From Alistipes sp. CAG:514 (lineage in GTDB: Bacteria; Bacteroidota; Bacteroidia; Bacteroidales; UBA932): DNA of 7,791 nt. This document shows positions 1 through 5,306 of the stretch, in pieces. Where the stretch lies: the NCBI GenBank assembly GCA_000431015.1, contig HF986055.1:23460-31250 (forward strand), written 5' to 3'. How positions within the stretch are numbered: position 1 is the first letter of the stretch; the number at the start of each line of letters is the position of its first letter. Made by a program: the position numbers and the translations under genes. A model generated the notes under the pieces. That model had not been told where the DNA came from. It did no database searches and saw only the letters and a program-made list of their open reading frames with translations.

Positions 1-1483
1 GCGCGTCCGCCGGATCGCCGTGCAGCAGGATGTCCAGCTTGACAAGCCTTGCGGGACGGAAATCCGTGACGTGGTAGTCAAAAGAAGCGTAGCCCTTGGA
101 CACGGACTTCAACTTGTCATAGAAATCGAAGACGATCTCGGACAGAGGCATGTCGTAGGTCAGCTCCACCCTGTCGGACGTGATGTAATGCTCCCCGATC
201 AGCGTTCCCCGCTTGTCCATGCAAAGTTTCATGATGGCTCCGTAGAAATCCGTCTTGGAGATGATCTGGGCGCGGATGAAAGGCTCCTCGATGTGGTCGA
301 TCAGGGTAGGAGCCGGAAGCCCGGACGGATTGTGAACGTCAAGCACCTCTCCCTGGGTCGTGTAGACCTTGTAGGAAACATTAGGGACAGTGGTGATGAC
401 ATCCATGTTGAACTCACGGAAAAGACGCTCCTGGACAATCTCAAGATGCAGGAGTCCGAGGAATCCGCATCGGAAACCGAAACCGAGGGCCAGCGAGGAC
501 TCCGGCTCGTAGACAAACGAGGCGTCGTTGAGCTGGAACTTCTCCAGCGTCGCCCGCAATTCCTCGAACTTGTCGGCCTGGACCGGATACATTCCGGCGA
601 AGACCATCGGCTTGACTTCCTCGAAACCGGCGATTGCCGCCGCGCAAGGTCTGGCGGAATGAGTGATGGTGTCACCCACCTTGACCTCCACCGCCCTCTT
701 GATGCCGGAGATGATGTAGCCCACATCCCCGGTGGTGACCCGGCCGGTAGGCACGAGCTTCATCTTCAGCACACCGACCTCCTCGGCGTCATATTCCTGA
801 CCCGTCGCCACGAATTTCACCTTGTCTCCCGTGGCGATGCTGCCGTTCAGGACTTTGAAATAGGCGATGATGCCACGGAACGGATTGAACACCGAGTCAA
901 AGATCAGCGCCTGGAGCGGAGCCTCCGGATCTCCGTGCGGAGCCGGAATCTTCTCGACGATCGCATCCAGAAGCGGAGGTATCCCCTCGCCCGTGCGGGC
1001 GGAGACTCTGAATATATCATCCTGGCCGCAGCCCAGAAGATCGGTGATCTGGTCCGCCACGACATCCGGCTGCGCGGAGTCCATGTCGATCTTGTTCATC
1101 ACAGGGATGATCTCAAGCCCGTGGTCCACAGCCAGATAGAGATTGGAAATCGTCTGGGCCTGAATGCCTTGCGACGCATCCACAACCAACAGCGCCCCCT
1201 CGCAGGATGCGATGGAGCGGGAAACCTCGTAGGAAAAGTCCACATGACCCGGAGTGTCGATCAGATTGAGGACATACTTCTCTCCCTTGTAGGTGTACTC
1301 CATCTGGATGGCGTGGCTCTTGATGGTGATTCCCTTCTCCTTCTCAAGATCCATGTCATCGAGGACCTGGGCCGACATGTCCCTGCAGGAGAGTGTCTGG
1401 GTCAATTCGATAAGCCTGTCAGCCAAGGTACTCTTACCATGGTCTATGTGGGCGATGATACAGAAATTCCTTATATGCTTCAT
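1..1483 (-). CDS. lepA: Elongation factor 4 (LepA), ribosome-bound GTPase, 3' end outside window
   Basis: LepA (EF4) is a cytoplasmic translational GTPase that acts on 70S ribosomes and affects initiation and back-translocation. Reading from the ATG at 1483 gives MKHIRNFCIIAHIDHGKST. The G1 loop AHIDHGKST is at residues 11-19, the switch GIT at 51-53, G3 DTPGH at 76-80, G4 NKID at 130-133, and a G5-like VSA near 162. Later come the LepA-typical stretch FGFRCGFLGLLHLEIVQERL and domain-IV motifs. The frame is open to base 2 and ends in LVKLDILLHGDPADA, so about 494 of the usual ~595 residues are present and the LepA-specific C-terminal domain is cut off by the window edge. This ATG is chosen because the family begins only a few residues before the G1 loop. 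The gene diverges from the sigma-factor operon. No shift or internal stop is seen. A long reading frame on the opposite strand is a GC-rich shadow. Confidence 0.97.
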   Translation of the reverse strand, partial: MKHIRNFCIIAHIDHGKSTLADRLIELTQTLSCRDMSAQVLDDMDLEKEKGITIKSHAIQMEYTYKGEKYVLNLIDTPGHVDFSYEVSRSIASCEGALLVVDASQGIQAQTISNLYLAVDHGLEIIPVMNKIDMDSAQPDVVADQITDLLGCGQDDIFRVSARTGEGIPPLLDAIVEKIPAPHGDPEAPLQALIFDSVFNPFRGIIAYFKVLNGSIATGDKVKFVATGQEYDAEEVGVLKMKLVPTGRVTTGDVGYIISGIKRAVEVKVGDTITHSARPCAAAIAGFEEVKPMVFAGMYPVQADKFEELRATLEKFQLNDASFVYEPESSLALGFGFRCGFLGLLHLEIVQERLFREFNMDVITTVPNVSYKVYTTQGEVLDVHNPSGLPAPTLIDHIEEPFIRAQIISKTDFYGAIMKLCMDKRGTLIGEHYITSDRVELTYDMPLSEIVFDFYDKLKSVSKGYASFDYHVTDFRPARLVKLDILLHGDPADA

Positions 1484-1543
1484 AAATACGTCGATCTACA
1501 ACACACGGCGCAGACACTCTTGTCCGCAAACATGTCCGAAGAA

Positions 1544-1574
1544 TTGCAAAAATAATCATTTTGTCGTACATTTG
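1544..1574 (+). promoter_or_regulatory. Bacteroidota-type promoter reading toward the sigma-factor operon
   Basis: TTG at 1544-1546 (-33 element) and TACATTTG at 1567-1574 (-7 element, consensus TAnnTTTG) are 20 bases apart, which fits the Bacteroidota primary-sigma promoter. Transcription would start near 1580 and run about 270 bases before the sigma-factor ATG, passing through the nested-repeat element at 1593-1792. The reverse strand of the same stretch carries TATTTTTG (plus-strand 1547-1554), a possible -7 box for lepA about 64 bases before its start. No -33 partner was found for it. The sequence match is direct; use in vivo is inferred. Confidence 0.5.
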
Positions 1575-1592
1575 GTAACTTGAAAAGAATAA

Positions 1593-1792
1593 GAAGCTGT
1601 TTAAGTAAGCGTTAAAAAATAAGTTGGTAAAGATTTGGCGGTATTTTCGAGGATAGATGTCTTTTAGAAGAAGGAGTGTGCCGGTGGCACATGACTGATG
1701 AGAAAACACATATAGACCGAAAAGACAATCTAAGATTACCAAGTTATTTTTTAAGGATTACTGAATCTAATGTCAAAAATTCAAACAGCCTC
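1593..1792. mobile_element. 200-bp MITE-like element with nested inverted repeats and TAA flanks
   Basis: The ends are imperfect inverted repeats: GAAGCTGTTTAA (1593-1604) against the complement of 1781-1792, GAGGCTGTTTGA, 10 of 12 matching. Each end is flanked by TAA (1590-1592 and 1793-1795), which looks like a 3-bp target duplication. Inside are further paired arms: 1612-1630 with 1736-1754 (18 of 19 match, core TTAAAAAATAA), then AGATGTCTTTT (1655-1665) with the complement of 1720-1731 (AGATTGTCTTTT), then a near-central perfect palindrome TGTGCC-GGT-GGCACA (1677-1691). All pairs are nested, so one long hairpin could form. No transposase is encoded. G-A/G-G-type ends and a TNA target recall the IS1031-like group of the IS5 family, but that assignment is from memory. 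It could instead be a fixed structured leader of the sigma-factor mRNA. Confidence 0.55.
1677..1691. repeat. Palindrome at the centre of the nested-repeat element
   Basis: TGTGCC, loop GGT, GGCACA is a perfect 6-bp stem with a 3-base loop, a few bases from the midpoint (1692.5) of the 200-bp element. It would form the tip of the long hairpin made by the outer repeats. It could also bind a dimeric protein. It has no T-tract, so it is not an intrinsic terminator. Confidence 0.5.
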
Positions 1793-1853
1793 TAATCTGC
1801 CTCAGATGAAGAATCTGTTTTGAAGGTTACCTGAATGTTTGAAGTCGCTCAGT
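1793..1853 (+). other. Leader between the nested-repeat element and the sigma-factor start
   Basis: These 61 bases hold no full TTTG/TAnnTTTG promoter and no clear Shine-Dalgarno sequence. An ATG at 1835 opens a frame of only eight codons that ends in TGA at 1859-1861, overlapping the sigma-factor start at 1854. It could act as a tiny upstream frame affecting initiation, but it may be chance. Confidence 0.25.
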
Positions 1854-2399
1854 ATGACTGACGAGGAGATTATCGTTCTTTATCGGAACGGCCAGAAAGA
1901 GAAAGCGTTCAATGAGATCGTCGCAGCCTACAGCGAGCGGCTTTACTGGCACGTCCGGGGGTTTGTCTGCACACACGACGACACCGATGACCTGCTTCAG
2001 GAGATCTTCATCAAGATCTGGTCGGCCCTTCCGGCGTTCAGGGGGGATTCGAGACTTTTCACGTGGATCTACCGGATCGCCACAAACGAGACGCTGAACT
2101 GGCTCCACAAGCAGAAGGTACGCTCGATGCTTAGGTTCGAAAGTCTGGACTCCACGATGGCGGACAAGGTTGACGACGATCCCTATTTCAACGGTAACGA
2201 GGCGCAGAGACTGCTATTCAAAGCCATCGCCAGACTGCCCCAGAAGCAGAAAGCGGTCTTCACGATGCGCTATTTCGACGAGTTGTCCTACGAAGATATC
2301 TCCGAGATTCTGGGGACCTCCGTGGGAGCCCTCAAGGCCTCGTACCATTTCGCGGCAGAAAAAATTCGCTCGGAAATTGAATCCGGGATTAAACCTTAG
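1854..2399 (+). CDS. ECF-type RNA polymerase sigma factor
   Basis: This is an alternative sigma-70 family (ECF) factor, predicted to direct core RNA polymerase to a small stress regulon. From the ATG at 1854 the protein is 181 aa, typical of ECF factors. Sigma region 2 spans about residues 20-92 with DDLLQEIFIKIW (45-56) and the promoter-melting stretch FRGDSRLFTWIYRIATNETL. Region 4 is about 118-172, with LPQKQKAVFTMRYFDELSYE and a helix-turn-helix around 146-167 (EDISEILGTSVGALKASYHF). There is no region 1.1 or 3. A TTG at 1839 in the same frame would add five residues, but the ATG is preferred because family members start shortly before the first region-2 helix. The next gene, for a short membrane protein, starts 27 bases after the stop and is a likely anti-sigma partner. 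Many ECF factors activate their own operon; no self-type promoter can be recognised here. Confidence 0.93.
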   Translation: MTDEEIIVLYRNGQKEKAFNEIVAAYSERLYWHVRGFVCTHDDTDDLLQEIFIKIWSALPAFRGDSRLFTWIYRIATNETLNWLHKQKVRSMLRFESLDSTMADKVDDDPYFNGNEAQRLLFKAIARLPQKQKAVFTMRYFDELSYEDISEILGTSVGALKASYHFAAEKIRSEIESGIKP

Positions 2400-2426
2400 C
2401 CCCCGTCATCTGTCAAATAATAGGTT

Positions 2427-2840
2427 ATGGATCAGAGCAAGAACATATTCAACAACGTCGGAAAGGCTGCGTTTGACGTTCCAGAAGGCTACTTTGAAAG
2501 CCTAAGGGGTCGTCTTGAAGCCATCCCGGCCGGGAATGGACGCGGTACAGGAGCGATGGGGCGCATCACCCCGTACCTTGCCCTCGCCGCATGCTTTGTC
2601 GCCATCATGCTCGTGGGGAACCTCGTACTGAGAAGCACCGCCGGGGACGACATCATGACCGACTACTACAGCCGGATAGCCTACTCGGATCTGATTCCTG
2701 TGACAGAGCCGGACGACCTTTTCCACCGTTCGTCCTCCGAACAGGACCAAATCACCGAAGAAGACGTGATCGACTACCTGATCACCTCCTTCACACCGAC
2801 GGAGTTAGTTGAATATGAAGGACTTATAGCACAAAAATAA
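2427..2840 (+). CDS. Single-pass membrane protein, probable anti-sigma factor
   Basis: The 137-aa protein has a short cytoplasmic N-terminus carrying FDVPEGYFESL (residues 16-26), one hydrophobic segment at about 47-69 (ITPYLALAACFVAIMLVGNL), and an acidic C-terminal part of about 65 residues ending in EEDVIDYLITSFTPTELVEY. The VPEGYFE motif recurs in short Bacteroidota membrane proteins encoded just after ECF sigma factors. Topology (N-in, one helix, C-out) and gene position fit an anti-sigma factor that holds the upstream sigma at the membrane. It lacks the His-x3-Cys-x2-Cys zinc site of ZAS anti-sigma factors, so the mode of sigma binding is unknown. It lies 27 bases after the sigma gene and 7 bases before the next gene, so all three are probably one transcript. 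The anti-sigma role is an inference; the membrane anchor is clear. Confidence 0.75.
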   Translation: MDQSKNIFNNVGKAAFDVPEGYFESLRGRLEAIPAGNGRGTGAMGRITPYLALAACFVAIMLVGNLVLRSTAGDDIMTDYYSRIAYSDLIPVTEPDDLFHRSSSEQDQITEEDVIDYLITSFTPTELVEYEGLIAQK

Positions 2841-2847
2841 GACAGAC

Positions 2848-3321
2848 ATGAGACGTTACATACTATTGCTGGCATTCTTGGTTCTCGCGGTTCCGTTTCC
2901 GGGAGCCAATGCTCAGGAGAAAAAGAGAGACTGGGAGGACAGGTTCAAGGCCGAGAAGATCGCCTATCTTACCGACGCGATGGATCTGACAAGCGCCGAG
3001 GCCGAGAGATTCTGGCCGGTCTATAACAAATGCGAATGCGAGAGAAAAAGCTGCTTCAGGGCTTCGATGAAGGCCTACAAGGCTCTGAACGAGGCCATCG
3101 CGTCCGGCAAGGACGGCAATGAAATCAACTCTTTGTTGGACAAATACATCGAAGCGCAGGAGAGTGGCAAGAATATTGATAGGAAATATGTCGCCGAATT
3201 CCGGAAGATTCTTCCGAGCCAGAAGGTGGCCAAGCTTTACATAGCTGAGGAATCGTTCAGAAGGCAGCAGATACACAGGCTACACAAGAATGACAACAAG
3301 AAGAATAAGGATGAACAATAA
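2848..3321 (+). CDS. Exported Spy/CpxP-like periplasmic protein with a CxCx4C cluster
   Basis: The 157-aa protein has a Sec signal peptide (MRRYILLLAF, hydrophobic core to about 15, likely cleavage after ANA at residue 22). The mature part is almost all charged helix. It has two motifs like the LTxxQ repeats of the Spy/CpxP/ZraP/CnrX fold: MDLTSAEAERFWPVYN (45-60) and LPSQKVAKLYIAEE (122-135). These proteins are all-helical periplasmic chaperones or metal sensors. The first helix runs into KCECERKSCF, putting Cys at 62, 64 and 69. Three close cysteines in an exported protein suggest metal binding or redox sensing, but this is not a known family hallmark. The tail (147-157) is Lys/Asn/Asp-rich and probably disordered. 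Starting 7 bases after the putative anti-sigma gene, it may be the periplasmic sensor or a target of the module, as CnrX is for CnrY-CnrH. The gene ends in TAA at 3319-3321. Confidence 0.8.
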   Translation: MRRYILLLAFLVLAVPFPGANAQEKKRDWEDRFKAEKIAYLTDAMDLTSAEAERFWPVYNKCECERKSCFRASMKAYKALNEAIASGKDGNEINSLLDKYIEAQESGKNIDRKYVAEFRKILPSQKVAKLYIAEESFRRQQIHRLHKNDNKKNKDEQ

Positions 3322-3377
3322 CAGATTATTAGGTCAATTGGTTAATGGTTAGTTTGGTTACAGATAATAATCTGTTA
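3319..3377. repeat. Perfect 13-bp inverted repeat spanning the convergent gene ends
   Basis: TAACAGATTATTA (3319-3331) is the exact reverse complement of TAATAATCTGTTA (3365-3377), with 33 bases between. The left arm begins with the TAA stop of the periplasmic protein gene, and the TAA stop of trmN6 (3358-3360) lies just inside the right arm. A smaller competing hairpin, ACAGAT-AATA-ATCTGT, occupies 3360-3375. Between the arms GGTTA occurs three times. The structure could protect 3' ends or help separate the two convergent transcripts. Confidence 0.5.
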
Positions 3378-4113
3378 CAAGGGAAGCATGCTGTGAAGTA
3401 CGCTTCCCTTTCTCATCAAGAAGAGTCAGCGACTCCTCCCGCACAGAGCCATCGGTCTGTCCCCTACGGACAAACTGCGCAATCAACCTTGATGCCGGCT
3501 TACGCTCCACCGACCTTATTCTCAGAACCTTCCACGGGACAAAACCACACATCCGCGCGTGCCGTATGAGCGGTTTCTCCTGATCGGAAGGCAGGATCAT
3601 GGAGACACGGCCACGTTCGTCAAGAGCCGAGGAGGCATATTCAAGAATCTCCCTGTACGACAGAGGCTCCGTCCCCGACGGGCTTTCAGGGTCTCCGGTG
3701 TGGCGGGCGGTGTTCCGTCTCGCGTCGGGTGCCTGGAGTGAATTGTCGTAGTACGGCGGATTCGAGACTATCAGGTCGTAACGGGCGTCCGGATCCGCTT
3801 TCCGGAAAGCGGAAAGACTCATATTCACAGACTTAAGGTGCAGACTCCAGGGAGATCGGCTGAAATTGTCCGCCGCCTCCTCCGATGAAGGGACATCGAT
3901 GTCGATGCCCTGGACACACCAGTCCGAGGTCAGATCCTCCATCCTCTGGGCGATCATCAAAGCCACCGTTCCGGTTCCGGTCCCCACATCCAACACCCGC
4001 CTGTCACCGGCAAGCACGTCGGTCGCCGCGCCGAGAAGCACGCCGTCCGTGTTGACCTTCATGGCCGAGCGCTCGTTGCGCACATCGAATCTTTTGAAAT
4101 GAAATACACCCAT
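3358..4113 (-). CDS. trmN6: TrmN6-type tRNA1(Val) (adenine37-N6)-methyltransferase
   Basis: The 251-aa protein matches the YfiC/TrmN6 group of SAM-dependent methyltransferases, which in E. coli methylate N6 of A37 in tRNA-Val with a UAC-type anticodon. The start MGVFHFKRFDVRNERSAMKV is followed by NTDGVLLGAA (21-30), the SAM-binding motif I VLDVGTGTGTVALMIAQR (40-57), acidic GIDID (69-73) and the catalytic NPPY (118-121, in VSNPPYYDNS) used by N6-adenine methyltransferases. Length fits the family. The frame is open further upstream into lolD, but the ATG at 4113 is chosen because it matches the family N-terminus and lies just after the lolD stop (7 bases between). It is therefore probably translated from the lolD transcript. 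A tRNA-Val(UAC) gene with A37 lies about 1.1 kb away. Another tRNA or rRNA adenine as substrate cannot be excluded. Confidence 0.9.
   Translation of the reverse strand: MGVFHFKRFDVRNERSAMKVNTDGVLLGAATDVLAGDRRVLDVGTGTGTVALMIAQRMEDLTSDWCVQGIDIDVPSSEEAADNFSRSPWSLHLKSVNMSLSAFRKADPDARYDLIVSNPPYYDNSLQAPDARRNTARHTGDPESPSGTEPLSYREILEYASSALDERGRVSMILPSDQEKPLIRHARMCGFVPWKVLRIRSVERKPASRLIAQFVRRGQTDGSVREESLTLLDEKGKRTSQHASLVTDYYL
3379..3410 (+). terminator. Hairpin at the end of the sigma-factor operon
   Basis: AAGGGAAGC (3379-3387) pairs perfectly with GCTTCCCTT (3402-3410) across a 14-base loop and is followed by TCTC. It lies about 58 bases after the last plus-strand stop and inside the final codons of the convergent trmN6. 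The T-tract is short, so termination may be partial. Confidence 0.4.
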
Positions 4114-4120
4114 CGGAGGC

Positions 4121-4780
4121 CTATTCGTCCACAAACTGGCCGTCCCGCATGAACAGCGACCGGTCGCACATGCCCGCAAGATCCGGATCGTGGGTGACAA
4201 TGACGATGGTCTGGCCATAGTCCCGCCTGAGGTCAAAGAAAAGCTGGTGGATCTCGGCCTTGGTCCTGGAGTCAAGATTGCCGGACGGCTCGTCGGCGAA
4301 CAAAATGGCCGGCTCGTTGATCAGCGCCCTTGCGATGGCGACTCTTTGCTGCTCGCCCCCAGAGAGTTCCGAAGGTTTATGCCCCATTCTATCAGCCAGT
4401 CCCATGTCTTTCAGCAGACGGGTGGCGGCAGCCTTGGCATCCTTGTCGGAACGCCCGGCGATGAACGCCGGGATCATCACGTTCTCCAAGGCATTGAATT
4501 CGGGAAGAAGATGGTGGAACTGGAACACGAAGCCGATGCGCCGGTTCCTGAACGCCGAGAGTTCATTGCCGCTCAGATGCAGCACATCCGTCCCGTCAAT
4601 CTCCAAAGATCCCGCATCAGGAGTAGACAAGGTGCCAAGAATCTGAAGGAGTGTGGACTTCCCCGCTCCCGAAGCGCCCATGATGGACACCACTTCGGAT
4701 TTATCCACCTGGAAATCAATGCCCCGAAGCACCTTCAGATCCCCGAACGACTTAACTATGCCTTTTGCCTGTATGATCAT
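4121..4780 (-). CDS. lolD: LolD-like ABC transporter ATPase
   Basis: This 219-aa ATP-binding subunit has every ABC hallmark: Walker A GASGAGKST (35-43), Q-loop Q87 in FVFQFHHLLPEFNALENV, signature LSGGEQQR (139-146), Walker B ILFADEP (159-165), D-loop NLD (168-170) and H-loop H197 in IVTHD. Length, the FQFHHLLPEF sequence after the Q-loop and EPSGNLDSRT are typical of LolD, the ATPase that powers LolC/LolE extraction of lipoproteins from the inner membrane for transfer toward the outer membrane. MacB- and FtsE-type ATPases are close relatives, so the exact partner is less certain than the family. No permease gene is adjacent; the gene is followed instead by trmN6 after 7 bases. The ATG at 4780 follows a candidate promoter by about 28 bases. 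Confidence 0.88.
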   Translation of the reverse strand: MIIQAKGIVKSFGDLKVLRGIDFQVDKSEVVSIMGASGAGKSTLLQILGTLSTPDAGSLEIDGTDVLHLSGNELSAFRNRRIGFVFQFHHLLPEFNALENVMIPAFIAGRSDKDAKAAATRLLKDMGLADRMGHKPSELSGGEQQRVAIARALINEPAILFADEPSGNLDSRTKAEIHQLFFDLRRDYGQTIVIVTHDPDLAGMCDRSLFMRDGQFVDE

Positions 4781-4808
4781 AAAGCCAACTGTCTGCTATA
4801 ATTATTCT

Positions 4809-4816
4809 CAAATATA
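4809..4816 (-). promoter_or_regulatory. Candidate -7 promoter box for lolD-trmN6
   Basis: Read on the minus strand this is TATATTTG, a full match to TAnnTTTG, and it places a start about 22 bases before the lolD ATG. No TTTG is found at the usual distance upstream, so only half of the promoter is supported. The divergent tRNA-Pro promoter lies immediately beyond it (4837-4867). Confidence 0.35.
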
Positions 4817-4836
4817 GTTGAATTTTCCCTAAAAGT

Positions 4837-4867
4837 TTTGCTTTTTATAAAAAAAAGCCTAACTTTG
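4837..4867 (+). promoter_or_regulatory. Promoter of tRNA-Pro
   Basis: TTTG at 4837-4840 and TAACTTTG at 4860-4867 are separated by 19 bases, an exact fit to the Bacteroidota housekeeping promoter. The spacer is very AT-rich. Transcription should start near 4873, leaving a 5' leader of about 63 bases for RNase P to remove. Confidence 0.8.
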
Positions 4868-4896
4868 CAGTCCTTTCCAATGAGAACATCTTGTTG

Positions 4897-4922
4897 TCAG
4901 GGAAGGCCTGAGGGGTTAACCC
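4897..4922 (+). other. Small hairpin and palindrome in the tRNA-Pro precursor leader
   Basis: TCAGG (4897-4901) can pair with CCTGA (4907-4911), followed by the palindrome GGGTTAACCC (4913-4922). They lie in the leader to be cut off the tRNA precursor, 13 bases before the mature 5' end. They may shape processing; no known motif is recognised. Confidence 0.25.
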
Positions 4923-4935
4923 GAAGGAATGTTAT

Positions 4936-5009
4936 CGGGGTGTGGCGCAGTTGGCTAGCGCATCTGGTTTGGGACCAGAGGGTCCAGTGTTCGAGTCACT
5001 GTACCCCGA
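4936..5009 (+). tRNA. tRNA-Pro(UGG)
   Basis: The 74-base sequence folds as a full cloverleaf. The acceptor stem pairs CGGGGTG with TACCCCG (one G-T), the D arm is GCGC...GCGC, the anticodon stem pairs TCTGG with CCAGA around loop TTTGGGA, and the T arm CAGTG-TTCGAGT-CACTG is followed by discriminator A. The anticodon TGG is at 4970-4972, read as Pro (CCN codons). CCA is not encoded (ACA follows), so a CCA-adding enzyme must finish it. G37, the usual identity and m1G site of tRNA-Pro, is present. It has its own promoter and terminator. Confidence 0.97.
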
Positions 5010-5010
5010 C

Positions 5011-5045
5011 AAAAAGGCTGATCGGAATCCGGTCAGCCTTTTTTT
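5011..5045 (+). terminator. Terminator of tRNA-Pro
   Basis: AAAAAGGCTGATCGG (5011-5025) pairs with CCGGTCAGCCTTTTT (5029-5043) around loop AAT, with one G-T pair among 15, and runs into further T residues. It starts one base after the mature tRNA. The A-run on the 5' side means it could also stop transcription arriving on the other strand. Confidence 0.9.
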
Positions 5046-5163
5046 GTTCCCTCCGGCTCCTCCGCGTCACCTGATAGTGAACTTTGGGTATCAAGTCCAA
5101 AGCTTTGGATCTGAGTACATGGTGGCTCGGCTCCTCCCGGCAAGTCTGTAGAAGGATATAATG
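5046..5163. other. Gene-free spacer between two tRNA terminators, with a 14-bp palindrome
   Basis: About 118 bases lie between the terminators of two tRNAs that face each other. No coding sequence or promoter is supported. It contains TCCAAAGCTTTGGA (5096-5109), a perfect palindrome, preceded at 5082-5088 by ACTTTGG, which could compete for the same CCAAAG arm. An old insertion scar or a protein site is possible; I recognise neither. Confidence 0.3.
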
Positions 5164-5200
5164 AAAAGAGAGGGTGACATCTTGTCATCCTCTCTTTCTT
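5164..5200 (-). terminator. Terminator of tRNA-Val
   Basis: On the plus strand AAAGAGAGGGTGAC (5165-5178) pairs with GTCATCCTCTCTTT (5184-5197) around a 5-base loop, with one G-T pair. Read on the minus strand it begins about 5 bases after the tRNA 3' end and finishes in a short T-run (TTTT). Confidence 0.75.
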
Positions 5201-5201
5201 G

Positions 5202-5276
5202 TGGGAGCTGAGGGAGTCGAACCCCCGACCCTCTGCTTGTAAGGCAGACGCTCTGAACCAACTGAGCTAAGCTCCC
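5202..5276 (-). tRNA. tRNA-Val(UAC)
   Basis: On the minus strand the 75 bases form a cloverleaf. The acceptor stem pairs GGGAGCT with AGCTCCC, the D arm is GCTC...GAGC, the anticodon stem pairs TCTGC with GCAGA around loop CTTACAA, and the T arm GGGGG-TTCGACT-CCCTC (one wobble) is followed by discriminator A. The anticodon TAC occupies 5239-5241, so it reads GUA and other Val codons. A37 is at 5238. CCA is not encoded. It has its own promoter and terminator and faces tRNA-Pro. The E. coli tRNA of this type is the substrate of TrmN6, whose gene is in this window. Confidence 0.97.
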
Positions 5277-5306
5277 GAAGCGTTGTCCCTTATCGTTTGG
5301 GTGATG

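Noticed and set aside
20..1555. Open frame of 511 codons on the plus strand
   Set aside because: It is exactly opposite lepA, whose motifs are unmistakable on the minus strand. The translation has no recognisable family and reflects codon bias.
1434..1742. 102-codon open frame on the minus strand through the nested-repeat element
   Set aside because: It overlaps the lepA start in another frame and crosses the repeat arms; no family is recognisable.
1839..1853. TTG start adding five residues to the sigma factor
   Set aside because: The ATG at 1854 is a stronger start codon and gives the normal ECF N-terminus; the five extra residues are not typical.
4114..4275. Longer trmN6 start that would add 54 residues
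   Set aside because: The extension lies inside the lolD coding region in another frame, is low-complexity (Arg/Ser/Thr-rich) and lacks homology to the family. The ATG at 4113 fits the family start.
4190..4801. Open frame of 203 codons on the plus strand
   Set aside because: Antisense to lolD, which carries all ABC motifs on the minus strand.
4809..4935. Riboswitch or T-box-like leader before tRNA-Pro
   Set aside because: The short hairpin and palindrome there match no known conserved core, and the downstream gene is a tRNA with a housekeeping promoter.
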